Made by a program: the position numbers and the translations under genes
The notes under the pieces: generated by a model
Database searches by the model: none
The model's input: the letters and a program-made list of their open reading frames with translations, nothing else
Told to the model about the DNA's origin: nothing
Shown here: one piece after another, positions 22,100 through 33,441 of the stretch
Layout of the letters: each line of letters begins with the position of its first letter
Position numbering within the stretch: the first letter of the stretch is position 1
Assembly (NCBI GenBank): GCA_015680685.1
Contig: MNCI01004786.1
Coordinates: 113,648 to 177,647 of the forward strand
DNA from: Gnetum montanum
Taxonomy: Eukaryota; Streptophyta; Gnetopsida; Gnetales; Gnetaceae
Length of the DNA stretch: 64,000 nt
Direction of reading: 5' to 3'

Positions 22100-25070
22100 T
22101 CGCTGGTCCTGGAGCCTCTGCTATGTAGAATGATGCACAAAATTTCTGGAAAAGATCACATCATCCCTGGGGGCAATGGTTCTGACAGACCTTCTCCAGC
22201 CTATGGCTCATGCATTGGTGGTGGCGTGAATGATGGTTGCCCAGCGGTAGCTACAACTTCTGGAGGCAGCCAGAAAGCCTCCAAGAGAGCCCTCATCTTT
22301 TCTTCTTTACTTCAAGGGTCGTTCACAGTCCAGGAAACTTTTCTAATGTGTGCGGGGCCTGGAACTTCCCAAGTGCATGACTGCGTCGAAAAGAGTTCTT
22401 TTAAATTGACAAACCAGGCTACAAATTTCTTACGTTCAATGTCGAACACTCAGAGTGATGCCTGCAGCTGTTGGTAGTCATTCATTCTTCAGGCCAGGTC
22501 CTCCGTGACTATACGTTGTCCTTCAAAGCTTGGGCAGAGGGCCTCGAGTTCTACGTTTGCTATTGCCAGCTTTTGTTTTGTTGCCTTGTGTGCCTGGAAC
22601 TCACCCTCGTATAAGGAATACGAGGCAGCCACTTACTTTTCTAACTCTGACCATGGTCTCCCGACTATGAGCATAGCCAAGTTTGCATATCGAAGGTTGG
22701 CCAATTCCATGTATTCTGTCATTTCCTCAATCTGTAGCTCCTTTAGGCAAATTTCTACTTTGTTGTAGGCATTCAACCCATCATAGATAGATGACCATAC
22801 ATTGCCTCCCTCTCGAAGCTACTGGAGCGCTTGGTTCATCTTGGCCTTGGCGACTTGAATGTGCTTCTCATTTACCTCCTACTTGGTCCCTATAATGATT
22901 TTTGACTTCGTCCCTGTAATGATTTTTGACTTGGTCCCTGCAATCCCACTTGGTCCCTGTAATGATTTTTGACTTTTTCAAATTTTAGGGCCTCATTTTT
23001 CCAAGCGAAAATCTCGATTGCAGACTTCTGTTGCAATGCCCAAACCTCCTCCATTGACAAATTTCTAATTTCAGCTACCAACCTTCTTATGTCTGCATTC
23101 ACCCTGGCTAGCTCCTCCTGCTATTGGTGGATAAAATCTTTCTCATGTGTTCATTCTCTACACCAACATTACACAAGCGATGAACTTCCACGATCAGCTA
23201 CACATTCTTGTGGTAAACCTCTGCCAGGTCCTTCTCTAAGTGATACGCTTGGGCATCTACTATGGACTTGTCGACGATCACTGTCTCTCGCTCATCCTCA
23301 ACAACCTAGATTTTAAGTTGAAGCTACTGAAAAGCTTCATTTCTGGTGATTTCGTGATTGAGGATGGCTAGATCAGCAATCTTGGCTCTTAATTAGGCTA
23401 TCTTAGTTGTCAAGCGCTGACAAGCGACTTGAGAAACTTCAAGTTGCCCTTCCAAAACAAGGCTCTTGCCCTTTTCCGTAGAGTAGTTTCGATTGGGTTG
23501 CAGTAATGTTGTCCGAAAGGTTGAAGACATCTGGAAGCGGTTGCCCGGTTCCCACCAATCGGTCCAACAGCTCTTCATGTTGGGCTGTGTTAATCTGGCT
23601 ATGCGAGGTTCTGGCAAACACCTATACATCTTGTAGTCCATGAATGTTTGGTACAGGTGTTGTCGGTGCATTGAGAGCGGTAGCGATTATGTCAGTAACC
23701 ACTTCGGCCACAACTTATTGTCCCTGGTGCTACATCACCAGGACCGTCACCCCTTCACCATCTTCCAAGAGGACCGAGAAGGCAGCAGTATTACCTGAGA
23801 TTTCAAAGAATAACTGTTGGGTTGATGTTGATACATCTCGGATGCTTGGATCTATTCTAGTTGGAACTTGTGCTCGGGCGGAAGAGAATATCGGCTCTGC
23901 CTTTTCAAGCAAGCTAACTGAGTGAGCCACTTGCTCCAGGTGGCTCATGGTAGGGCAATAGAGCGAAGGGTCTTCTCCTCCACCAGTCCTACCAGATTGC
24001 TCTTGCTGGCTCAAGAGAATTTCCTAGATCTCGTGGAGGTATTCTACTATGTTTTACGAGCTTGGTTGCATTGTTTGTGTAGGTGGTGGAGGTGGTTGCT
24101 GCTCCTCCTCTATCTGTGTGATGGTAGGCATTTTATCTTTCATCATTTCTGGCCACAAGGCACTTGGGGCACGTCGGATGATATCATTAGAGTATCGTGC
24201 TATCCCTGCCCATTTGCATAACTTTCGGATTAGGCAGAGAAAGGGGAGAGCTCTTCTTCCACATTCATTCTCAGTGAACCTTTTTTCAATCTCTAGAAAC
24301 AACAATTGTGGAAGACTCATGGGAAATTTTCCACTCAAGGTAGCACACACACAAGCGGAGAAGGCTATGATTTTGCTGGGTCTTATCATTGAATTCAAAT
24401 GGTAAGATGCTATCTTGGAGTATACTCTCTCCACCATGGTCAAGGAGCCGAATTCCTTGCACTCTACCCCGTAACACCATTGGATCCATTGCGCCTTCAC
24501 CTCTGGATCGGCCTATTTTGGAATTTCTGCCATGTTTGCCCCAATTTCAGGCAACCCCAAAGCTTGTGCTATCGCCTCTGAAGAGTAAGAGCCATAAATT
24601 TCTTTGATTCTTACTCTAGATCCTGGTTGCTTATTCGTCCAAAAGAGATAATTTTCTCCTAAGTACCATTCTCCACTGGCTGTGATGATTGGCCACATCA
24701 AAGAGTTCTACAGTTGGAGCCTCACGTCTTCTGATGCATGCTCAAGAAATGGTCCAAAATTTAGCTCTTGGAGGACCGTCCGTTGCACCTCGTGTGGCGT
24801 GATAGCATCAAGGTAGGTTTGGGTCAAGGTGACCTCAAGCCATGGTGCTATCCCAGGAGTCTCATCCCCTAGTAATTGCATGCCGAGAATCTCCTCTTCA
24901 GGAATCTGGTCAATAGATTCCACCTCAGGTGTTTTTCAGAAGGGCCCAGTTGCATGAGAGCCCTCTGCATACTTTGGCTGTTGCACACCTCGTCCCCTTC
25001 CCGTGTGTGGGTGCTTGTCCCTTGGTTGAGATGGTCCTTCATCCCATGGGTGCCTCAGTTTGGGTGCCAT
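22100..25070 (-). pseudogene. Envpos ORF of M: Athila env-position protein, degenerate
   Basis: ATG at 25070 (MAPKLRHPW), directly after an AG acceptor. Order: basic Gly/Arg tail; acidic linker (24923-24708: EEEILGMQLLGDETPG); globular domain (24700-24130) with WPIITASGEWYLGENYLFW, IAQALGLPEIG and MIRPSKIIAFSACVCATLSG; a Pro/Gln hinge with QQPPPPPTQ; then about 550 residues of charged helix and coiled coil (23670-22890). Stops and frameshifts break it. N and P carry the same N-terminus and domain. Athila elements are known for a long ORF after pol in the env slot; the globular domain resembles ATHILA ORF-1 or plant mobile domain proteins in layout, not provably in sequence. I see no convincing signal peptide or membrane anchor, so an envelope role is not supported. 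Function unknown. Confidence 0.7.
22895..22970. repeat. Short tandem repeat in envpos ORF of M
   Basis: ATGATTTTTGACTT(C/G)GTCCCTG recurs about three times between 22895 and 22970 at spacings of about 24 and 39 bases, giving a KNHYRDQV-type peptide repeat on the minus strand that N and P do not show. Confidence 0.7.
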
Positions 25071-25309
25071 CTGCAATCAAACATAACCATCCATTAGACC
25101 GTTCATAAGTAGTTTAAGATGGTTTGTATATACTTTCTCAGTTTGACCAAGTTATGTTAATGGCATAGGCACACCGTTAAGTTTCCCGGAGCGTTAAGTT
25201 AGGGGTTAGGGCCAAAGTTTTCATAATTAATAAACTAATTAATTAATTAATTAGTTATAGTTAGTTTCCCAAAGGAACCCCCCCCCCCCCCCCACGACTG
25301 AGAGCATAC
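25071..25309 (-). other. Candidate leader intron before envpos ORF (M)
   Basis: GT donor (CAGAG/GTATGC) at 25309 and acceptor TTGATTGCAG/ATG ending at 25071, 239 bases. P has an equivalent pair (59616/59314), and G2 a 62-base version with a TACTAAC branch-like site. Splicing is inferred. Confidence 0.45.
25278..25303 (-). repeat. Expanded G16 tract in a polypurine-like copy
   Basis: Sixteen C on the plus strand (25278-25293); on the minus strand CTCAGTCGTG then G16. This is the family polypurine motif with an expanded G run, inside the candidate leader intron. Confidence 0.9.
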
Positions 25310-25453
25310 CTCTGGTGCCTTAAAAGGGCAAGGATCGGTTGATAAGGACTTGTGATAGAATGTAGGTGTGTTGGGAAAGGGTAGGCAGAAAAAACGGCAA
25401 AAACTCCCCTCAATTTGAACTCCAAATGATGAAAAATGAAGAAGTGCAGCAAG

Positions 25454-25555
25454 GTATATATAGCGGTTAGGCACTGCATCGACGGGGCCACGTATACGCG
25501 GCCGAGTATACGCAGTGACTACGTCGACGAGGCCCCATCGACGTAAGGGTGTTCA
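25454..25555 (-). promoter_or_regulatory. Internal U3-like promoter module (M)
   Basis: Minus strand: CG-rich words (ACGTCGATGGGGCC, CGTCGACG, CGTATACG) at 25555-25476, then TATATATA at 25454-25462, then a pyrimidine-rich leader toward the envpos ATG at 25070. Words and TATA spacing copy the layout of M's own LTR U3, but flanking sequence is not LTR, so it is not a simple LTR fragment. Confidence 0.6.
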
Positions 25556-27105
25556 CCCGTTGACCAGCATTGACCAACCCATAAAAAGCCTGAAATGATG
25601 ACTTTGAAACTCCAAATTAAGGCAATGGAAGCACATGAAAGGCCTAGACATGGCTAAGGACATGAGGAAAAGAATTAAAAATGAAAAAGAGACAAAAATA
25701 GGAGAACATGACTCAAAAAGAACTCTGCAGGGAATAAATCGAGCGATGGAACCTAAAAACTAGTCAACCACGAAATCCAAAGGAAGGGAGACTTAACAAG
25801 TGGGACCAAGGAAATGTAGGTGGGTCCTCCCCATAGCAGGTCATAGCCTTAATAGCCCCTACATAGCCCTCAACACTAGGGTCTGTGGGCTCCAGGGCCA
25901 AGAAATGGTGTTCGCTAGGTAAGAATCTGACCCAAGAGATCTCGCCAAGGCATGGAAAGCCCATGGATACCACGACACACTTTCACAACATAAAAAAGTC
26001 AATGAGGTGAGTGGTGGAGAGAACGGGATGAAAAGAGAGATGAGAGAATGGTATTCTATTTTTCGGTCACAGGAAACCCCATGTGGAGATGTGGTTAAGT
26101 GACCTGGTAGAACCATTCCAAAGTTCAAACCCAAAACCATCCGCATTCAGTGACATCGCAGTAATAGATGAAGTCCTAACTATTCCCCAAGGAAGCAAGA
26201 ATGACCTCACAGAGAACCACCACTCCAACAAACGTGAGAAGAAGGAAGTGAAATGGGACAAAGTTAGAGGGGACCAAGAAAGTCCCATAACTAGTGCGTG
26301 TGGCCCATGAGAGGCAGTCTAAGGGGTGTGCTTTGAATTCCCCCGCGATTCGTTTTTCTTTTATTTTGTGTGGGGGAACCACACCATGCAAAGACCCATG
26401 CGTGTTTGCCTGCATCCGACCAAGGGGTGTGCTTTGAATCCTCATTTTATTTGTTTATTTTGTTTATGTGTTTTTTTTTTTTTTGAATTTTTGAATTTTT
26501 TCAGTGAGGACCACACCATGTAAGGTCAGACTACCTAGAAGCTTTTGTGGAGAGAAACTTGGAATGGGAGGAAATCCGTAAGAACACACCGGCAACCCAA
26601 TGAACAGAACAGAACAACGACTAAAGCATTCCCCTTGAAGTCACACCTGATTCAAACCATTGGGTCATCCCTCAGTCTAGAAACTACACAAGTCACACAT
26701 TAATTAAAATTTTGTTAAGGTAAGGGGTTGCATGTGCTCAATAGAAGGGAAACCATGGAGTGGGTGAATGGGTGGATGACGTGAACTCACTACCAATTTT
26801 ATGAGTGGAAACTAGGCGTAAAGTCCAAAAAGGAACCATGCGAGGGCAGAAACTAGATAACTAGGTAGACAAGAGTACATTACCCATCGCAATGAAAACC
26901 ATCCATGCCAAACATCTGAAGACAATAAGACGACAGATTAGCAATTACGCAAAAAATTAAAACATTTATAAAGAAATGAAAAATAAGTAAAGAAAGGAAA
27001 AAATGTACAAAGAAGTGGAAAACATATAAACGATGGTGAAAAACAAAAACAGAAAAAAATGTAAAACAAAAAATGACAAACCGGCGAGGGGTGTAGTGGA
27101 ATGGA
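25556..27105 (-). other. M post-integrase spacer
   Basis: Non-coding. Carries the conserved blocks GTGGGTCCTCCCCATAGC (25818-25842, block A) and CCCTTGAAGTCACACCT (26632-26652, block B), a poly-T run near 26470 and a shared CCACACCATG(C)AAAG segment near 26381 and 26512. No ORF with family support. Confidence 0.55.
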
Positions 27106-28340
27106 TCAACAAGGATGATGGTCTCCCCCATGACTGGGTAGAAAGAAGGAGACGCGAAAAATGGAGCCTGGCTGACCTGGTGATGACGAGGTGGTTGCAC
27201 TGGTTGAGTGAAGTTCACAGAAAGGTTTCAGTTGTTGGCGGTTAACTAACTGTGTTCTGGTGGGATCCACAGGTTTGTGGATGAGCAAGGCCCCACATGG
27301 GAAGGTTTTAGAGACAATGTAATGTCCCTCCCAAAATGTTTGAAACTTGGTCAGTTGGGATACATGTGAGGGGTTCCAATACAGTACTTTGTCACCACAT
27401 CTGAACCAGACCTTCTGAATCCAAAGATCATGGCATTTTTTGTTGTAGGCCTTGTGGATCTCATTGGAGGATAGGGCCACTAATCGGTTCTCATCTAGCA
27501 CACTTAGATTGATCAGTCGTTCATGTTGTGCTAGTGGTAGGTCAAGGCCTAAGTCACTAGCGGTGGATAGTGTGCAGAGTTCAGCTTGAATGGGAAGTGT
27601 TGGCAACTTTCCATACACTAACTCATAGGGAGAGTACCCTACAGGAAGTTTCCAAGTGGAGTGATAGGCCCATAGGGCATTGTTAAGCTTAGTGCTCCAA
27701 TCCCTCCTGTATTTGCTGATGGTTCAAGTAAGGATCTTGGTGATCTCCCTATTGGTGACTTCGGCTTGCCCGTTGGCTTGGGGGTGATAGGGAGTTGTGA
27801 ATTTATGTGTTACCCCTAAGCATTGCATGAGTTTCCAAAAAGTGACACCCGTAAAGTGAGTTCCATTATTAGAAATGAGTGCACGTGGTACTCCAAACCT
27901 ATTAAAGATTTGTTATTGGACAAATCGTTCAGCAGTGTTGGAAGAACAGTCAACCACGGCTGCTACTTCGGCCCACTTTGTGCAGTAGTCCACAACGATG
28001 ATGATATATGCCTTTCCATTTGACAGGGGTGTGATGGGTCCCATGAATTCAATGCCCCAAATGTCAAAGGGCTCCAATGGCTAGATCCACTGTTGAGGTC
28101 TCTCTAACCGTGCCGTCATCCCACCGTCCCTTTGGCATCATTTGCAGGGGCATGTGAACCATTGTGTGTCCCTAAAGATAGTGGGCTAGTAATACCCTGC
28201 AAGTAGGATCTTAATGGTAGTGTGGCATCCAGCATAGTGGCCCACACAAGGGCCCTCATGAGCATCTTGGAGGACGCACAGTGTATCATCATCAGGGATA
28301 CACCATCGAACCAAGCCATCTACGCACACCTTGTAAAGGT
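27106..28340 (-). pseudogene. Integrase of M
   Basis: Minus strand from a His/Cys zinc-binding N-terminus (GPCVGHYAGCHTTIKILLAG) through the catalytic core to the C-terminus. Core Asp in IWGIEFMGP (first D just before I), ALISNNGTHF for the second Asp block, and QANGQAEVTNREITKIL containing the catalytic Glu. The second Asp codon (27868-27870) is AAT, Asn, so strand transfer would be abolished. The end has VLYWNPSHVS and a Gly-rich tail, with no chromodomain, as expected for Athila. Integrase inserts the cDNA copy. Several in-frame stops confirm loss. Confidence 0.85.
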
Positions 28341-28449
28341 GGCCATTGATTTCCATGAAATGTTTGGCCTTATGGAGAAACTATTGTTTCTGTTGATGGT
28401 TCCACTCCTTAGGCAGCTCCTGGGTCGTGAGGTAGGTGAGGATGTGGTT

Positions 28450-28910
28450 GAACTAAGGGGATTCCTTGGTTTCTTGAGGATCAACTGCGCCTGTGAAGAG
28501 GAGTTCATCTGGAAATTGGTCAGATAAGGACTTCTCCTCTTCTGCGTCATCCGATCGCAACCGAGACAAGTGGTTAGTGACCACATTCTTAGTCCCCTTC
28601 CTGTCTACCATGGTAAGATCAAACTCCTGAATAATCACCAGCCACCAGATAATGCGGGGCTCACCATTGGTTTGTTCATCAAGAACCGGATAGCACTGTG
28701 GTCAGTATGCACAAACACCTCGTATCCGAGCACATAGTGCCAGAATTTTTCCAAGGTGAACACCACTACCATCAACTCCTTTTCAGTGGTTGTGTAGTTC
28801 AACTGAGCACCCACAATACTTCGACTTGCACAGTGGATATAATAAGGATGTTTTTGCTCATCACACTGTATAATCATGGCTCCCATGTTGAATTTGGATG
28901 CATCCGTCAT
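28450..28910 (-). pseudogene. RNase H of M
   Basis: Starts with IMTDASKFNMGAMI (first catalytic Asp present), then CASRSIVGAQLNYTTTEKEL (Glu) and VHTDHSAIRFLMNKP (Asp). After LSGGW the frame shifts and DLTMVDRKGTKNVVTNHLSR follows in another frame (28638-28453), equivalent to the family's KPGxxNxxADxLSR. It degrades the RNA strand during cDNA synthesis. Stop and frameshift inactivate it. Confidence 0.85.
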
Positions 28911-28989
28911 AATGTGGAAGGGTCTAGATCAATTAGGGGCTCGTAGAACTGGAGTTTCTAGGAGTTTCTGTTTCAGCACTTGGAATGCA

Positions 28990-29990
28990 GATTCGCATTC
29001 CTTGGTCCAAATGAACAAAACATCCTTCTTTTTCAGCTCTACCAATAGCTTGGCAATCTTTGAGAAGTTTTCAATGAATCACCAATAGTAACCAGTGTGT
29101 CCAAGGAATGACCGAACATCTTTGACGGTACTTGGTTGGCGGGTGATTCCTTGGATAACCCTGATCTTTTCAGGATCTACACTGATCCTTGTTTGTGAGA
29201 TGTGATGCCCTAACACAATGCCTTCTTGGACCATCAAATAGCTTTTCTACCAATTGAGCCGCAAATTGGTGTCTACACACCGTTTGAGAACTTGCTCAAG
29301 GTGGTCCAAGGCTTGCTCAAATGTGGCCCCATAGGTGGAGAAATCATCCATGAAGACTTCTATACCATTGCTAATTTGTTGCTGAAAAATGCTTAAGACA
29401 AGGTGTTGGAACGTAGCAGGTGCATTGCATAAGCCAAATGGCATCTTCTTGTATGCGAAAGTCCCCCATGGACTCGTGAAAGTAGTTTTGGCCTGGTCCT
29501 CTAGTGCTATTTGGATTTGGTTATAGCCACTATAACCATCCAAAAAGCTGTAGTAGCGATGCCCGGCTATGGTGTCCAACACCTGGTCCACAAATGGGAG
29601 TAGGAAATGGTCCTTGAAGGTCGCCATATTGAGCAACCGGAAATCAATACAGACCCTCTACTTGCCACCTTTCTTGGGCATGATAACGAGTGGGTTAACC
29701 CATTCACTATCAACAACAGAATAAATGAATCCTGCCTTTAGCAACTATTTGATTTCATCTTTTACAACCTGCTTCAATTTGGGATTCAACCGTCTTTGTG
29801 GCTGTCGTCGTGGCTTCATGGAAGGGTCAAGATAGATTCGATGCTGGCAAACCCTAGGATCAACTCTAGTCAACTCAGGATATGACCATGGGAATGTAGC
29901 AACCCATTTGTTTACCACCTCCAGTAACTTCTTCTTTTGTTCTGGAGCAAGGGTGGCATTAATGATTATAGGCTTGTCATTTTGCAAAAA
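28990..29990 (-). pseudogene. Reverse transcriptase of M
   Basis: Contains HRIYLDPSMKPRRQPQRRLN, VNPLVIMPKKGGK, VCIDFRLLN, FSFLDGYSGYNQI-like (YYSFLDGYSGYNQI), TTFTSPWGTFAYKKMPFGLC, NAPATFQ and the catalytic EVFMDDF (29341 region), then the thumb with GHHIS and VKDVRSFLGHTGYY. These are the Ty3/gypsy RT blocks in order, with the Athila form of block 4. Stops follow KDEIK, GGK, LNW and YYW; many look like CAG or TGG to TAG or CGA to TGA changes, consistent with cytosine deamination. The polymerase active site is intact. Confidence 0.9.
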
Positions 29991-30199
29991 TGCATACTCT
30001 AAGTGAGCCGATACAGACTTTAACTCCAGGGGCTCTTATTTGAAGCTCTCAAGGATTTCTAGCTATCCCCAATCATCTTGGTTATCAACAGTGGAGACCT
30101 GTTCATGAATATCTTCCATTTCATCTCTACTATCAATGTAGGCTTGTGCAAGCCCCTCTAATGATTCCATGCACAATGTGCTGCTAGTATCAGCTGTCA

Positions 30200-30720
30200 G
30201 CCACTAGGTCCCTTCTTGGTTAGTGGTTGCTGCGTATAGGCACTATTGAACATGTGATTCCTCAGTACATTAGCTACATGCTTGAAGGGATATCCACTTA
30301 GCGGACCATAATTGCTACACACAGTTGCACCCTGAGTCACTATACGCGATGCATGGAACGAGTTTCTTCTCAACCTTCTTGAAAGTATTTTTCTTAGAAA
30401 TTTCAAGGGATAGATCGCGAAGGCCTAGTCGTGCATCCACCGTGCTTAGCCAGGCCCTTCCCATGATGATTGGGAAGTTCCCCTTGCAGTTCTCTACATG
30501 GATGACCAGGAAATTAGTAGGGTATGACCACCCATAGACAGTGGTCACAATCTCCTCCACCAATCCCAAGGGAATGGTGATGGACTGGTCTACCAACTCA
30601 AGCCAAATGTTGTTCTTCTTTAGCGAGGGCAGGTTCTAGTTCTTGTACATATCATGAGAGATCAAATTAACCCTTGACCCCGAGTCTAGAAGAGCTTTGC
30701 ATGGCTCATTCCTTGCCACC
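30200..30720 (-). pseudogene. Aspartic protease of M
   Basis: ALLDSGSRVNLIS (about 30660-30697) gives the D-S-G active site. The frame 30596-30315 continues QSITIPLGLVEEIVTTVYGW, FLVIHVENCKGNFPIIMG and RAWLSTVDARLGL, the Athila protease C-terminal flap and strand. It would cut gag-pol. H has an equivalent at 45180-45715. Sequence between this and RT (30000-30190) is a linker. Confidence 0.85.
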
Positions 30721-33273
30721 TGAAGATAGATGAGGGGGCTTCCTAGATCAGTCAATTTTCGAGGAAGGTGACCTACTTTGATCCAGTCGGTCACAGCATA
30801 TGTGAGCATGACCGTCTAGACGTTGGAGTGTTATTGTTGTTGGCTTGGAGGCTGCTCTGGTGGTGGAATAGTGGAGGCACTTGTAGGTTTAAAGGCACTG
30901 GCCACAGGTGTATGCGAGGGTATGTTCAAAGTGTTGGGCTAGAAAAAGGGATGTTTCTGTGGCTTGGGTTCCAGTCCACTTAGTTGAGGTGCCGGTTGTA
31001 AGTTAACAGCCCTCGTAGCATTTCATTGCTGCAACTGTGACGGTATCTCTCCCTCCATTGGAGGTGTAGGTGGTAGCTGAGTGGGATGTGATGGAGGAGT
31101 TGCAGGAGAAGGAGATGGAGGGTAGAAGAGATGTGGGTTTTTCCCCTTGGGTGATGGAGATTAAGGGCAAAAATACTTCAGGGGGTGGTAATGACTTTGA
31201 AAGGCCGCATGGCTGGAAGAGTCCCTTGGAGAGACCGGTTGCTGAACATAGTACCCATAAGGATTTGGCTATTTATAAGGGTACTGCTGCCTTGGAGGTG
31301 GCATCCCCCATGTTTGTGATTACTGCCACTGTTGGAAGTATTCATACGGTTGCAGTGGTGCTCCACTTGGATAGTATCCTTGCTGCTGCTGGTGGAATCG
31401 CCTAGAATTGCCTTGTGAATAAGGAAACCTTCGAGGTGTTTGCCTTTGTGCCAAGCGAGGGTTCAATGCGTACACCCCAGACTCTTGAAGATGTAACATC
31501 ATAGGACAACATCCCTTAGGATGTTCATATTGGCATATGCCACATTCATCTTCCTCCTCGGTGTCAGAGTCTGCAACCTGCTATGCTACAGCAACCTTGC
31601 CCTTTCCCTTATATTGGGCATGTTTGGCTTCCTTCTTCTTGCACTGATCGCAGCCATTACCTTATGCTCTAGACTCCTTTGTGATTTTCAACATGCTTTG
31701 GACCCTTTTGTCCAGAGAGTCCCACATCTTATCCACCTTTGCCAAAATTTCAAATGTGAAATTTTGTAACGACAAAGTCTTCTAGTTTACCGTTGCTTCC
31801 AGTGATGATTCTTCCTCCTCATCACAAAAATGAACTTCCCTTTTTCTGAGGGAAGGATCCTGATTGAATTCTTCTGCACTCTCCTTTTTTGAGTTCTCCT
31901 TCCTCCTTGGCCACCTGTTCAATGAGGCATTGCAACTAATGGGTGCTTAGCTCTGACAGTTGCCCCTGGGCGTACACGCCAAGGGTCTTTCGTGTTTCAA
32001 AACAGAGCCCATCAATGATGTGGCAAAGCTATGCCCACTGAGAGTAACCATGACCAGGGCACCGATGCAACAATGAGTAGTACCTGCTCATGGCAGCATC
32101 CAAGGGTTCATGATTCCCTTGTTTCTAGCCTTGGATTTACCGTCTCAAGTTCGCCACTCTGGAGTACGTTTGATATTTGTCATTGAAAATTTTAAGCTTT
32201 GTACTCCATCTTCTAATTAATTTCAGCTCCAAGGGCCGGTACCAACTTTCAGCTTCTTTGATGAGTGTTCAAGGGAACAGGTTCAACCTTTGCCAATCAT
32301 TGTCAATGTTTTGCAGGGTGCAGGCATCATGGAACGCCTGCAGGTGGGTCTGCAGATCACAATTGTATCCCCCTTCAAATCTGGGGATGTTGTTCATATC
32401 AACGCGCTTGATCTAGCTATCCTTTATGTGCCTACTAGGAATTTGAACTGCCTCAAAGATTTTGAGCATACTCCGGGTAGCCAACAACGACTCATCTGAA
32501 TCATAGTCCTATTGAGGACCATGACGTCTGTGACAATTCCAGCTATCTCTCCTTTCATACCGGTGAGCGTCACGCGATGGCTCGTGCATTTCCTCGTGTT
32601 TCTCCTTCCAATCCCTCTAAACCTTTTTTCCCCTATCCTTTTGCTTCCTCCTACCTCGATTACAATCAGAGCCTGAGCTGGATGAAGGAGAAGGAGAGTG
32701 AGAGGATCGAGAAGAAGGAGAGGAGTCTCTCCCTCTACCCCGATGATGGTCCTGATTATCCTGTTCATCCTTGCTATGTGACCCTCGATCCCCTTGGGAA
32801 TCTTGGCCACCTAAATGCTTGGAATGAATCATGGATTAGAGGACCTGGTGCCCCAGGGGAAGTTCGGTTGAATGGGTGTCATGAAATATGGGATCTCCAT
32901 CGTCTAGCAGCCCTTGCGAGAATAAGGGATTACTAAATTGTTTCCCCTTCAATTATTCATATCTGTCTGCCTACTGCTAATCTCTTGCTCTTTGAGCCTT
33001 AGTGGGATGATAGTCCCGATAGTCATGGTCATCCATGACATACTCTGCTCCAAGGTTCTGGATGCCCAATTTGCCAAGATTTTGAAATAGCATCACAGGA
33101 GTCGATCAGTCGAGAGGGTGTACAATATTTCCCTCCATGTCCCGCCATCGTAGATGCTCATCCTGATGTAGGATGAACGTGAAATCAAAGACGTACTCAT
33201 CGGGATGCTTGTACACCACCCGACACTCTTGTGGCACCAGTGGCGTGGATATCTCCCTCCTGTGAGAAGACAT
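30721..33273 (-). pseudogene. Gag of M with zinc knuckle and Pro/Gln-rich tail
   Basis: ATG at 33273 (MSSHRREIS), matching MSSSSHKIT of H. N-terminal domain with FTFILHQDEHLRWRDMEGNI, a Ser/Asp/Arg-rich linker (32830-32620), the Retrotrans_gag core (about 32420-31990: MNNIPRFEGGYN, SWYRPLELKLIRRW, NDKYQTYSRVANLR), then the knuckle CGICQYEHPKGCC (31503-31545), an intact C-x2-C-x3-H-x4-C, followed by a Tyr/Gln/Pro-rich tail. Many stops, especially TAG and TAA at Gln codons. The N-terminal extension ahead of the core is shared with H but absent from G1 and G2. Confidence 0.8.
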
Positions 33274-33423
33274 GCTGGACGTTAGATGGTTCACATAATC
33301 AATGTACCTTAATATTTATTTTTAATCTGCCTAGCATGCATAAATATTTCTATCTTGGGTCCATTCCAATGAGTTGAATGATAATTTCACTAAGGTTAGA
33401 TGACCCATGTAAGACTTAACAGT

Positions 33424-33440
33424 CCCCAGCAATGGCGCCA
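33424..33440 (-). promoter_or_regulatory. tRNA-Asp primer-binding site (M)
   Basis: TGGCGCCATTGCTGGGG on the minus strand, 15 of 17 matches to the tRNA-Asp complement, one base from the LTR. Confidence 0.9.
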
Positions 33441-33441
33441 A

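Noticed and set aside
22100-25070. Envpos ORF as a true viral envelope gene
   Set aside because: No signal peptide, membrane anchor or Cys-rich ectodomain can be seen; coiled coil and globular domain argue otherwise.
25454-25555. Internal module of M as a remnant solo LTR
   Set aside because: Neither TGATGA nor CTCATCA ends nor R/U5 sequence is present around it, and N and P have modules at the same position.
32577-32936. 119-codon plus-strand frame
   Set aside because: It is the reverse complement of the Ser/Arg-rich gag linker of M.
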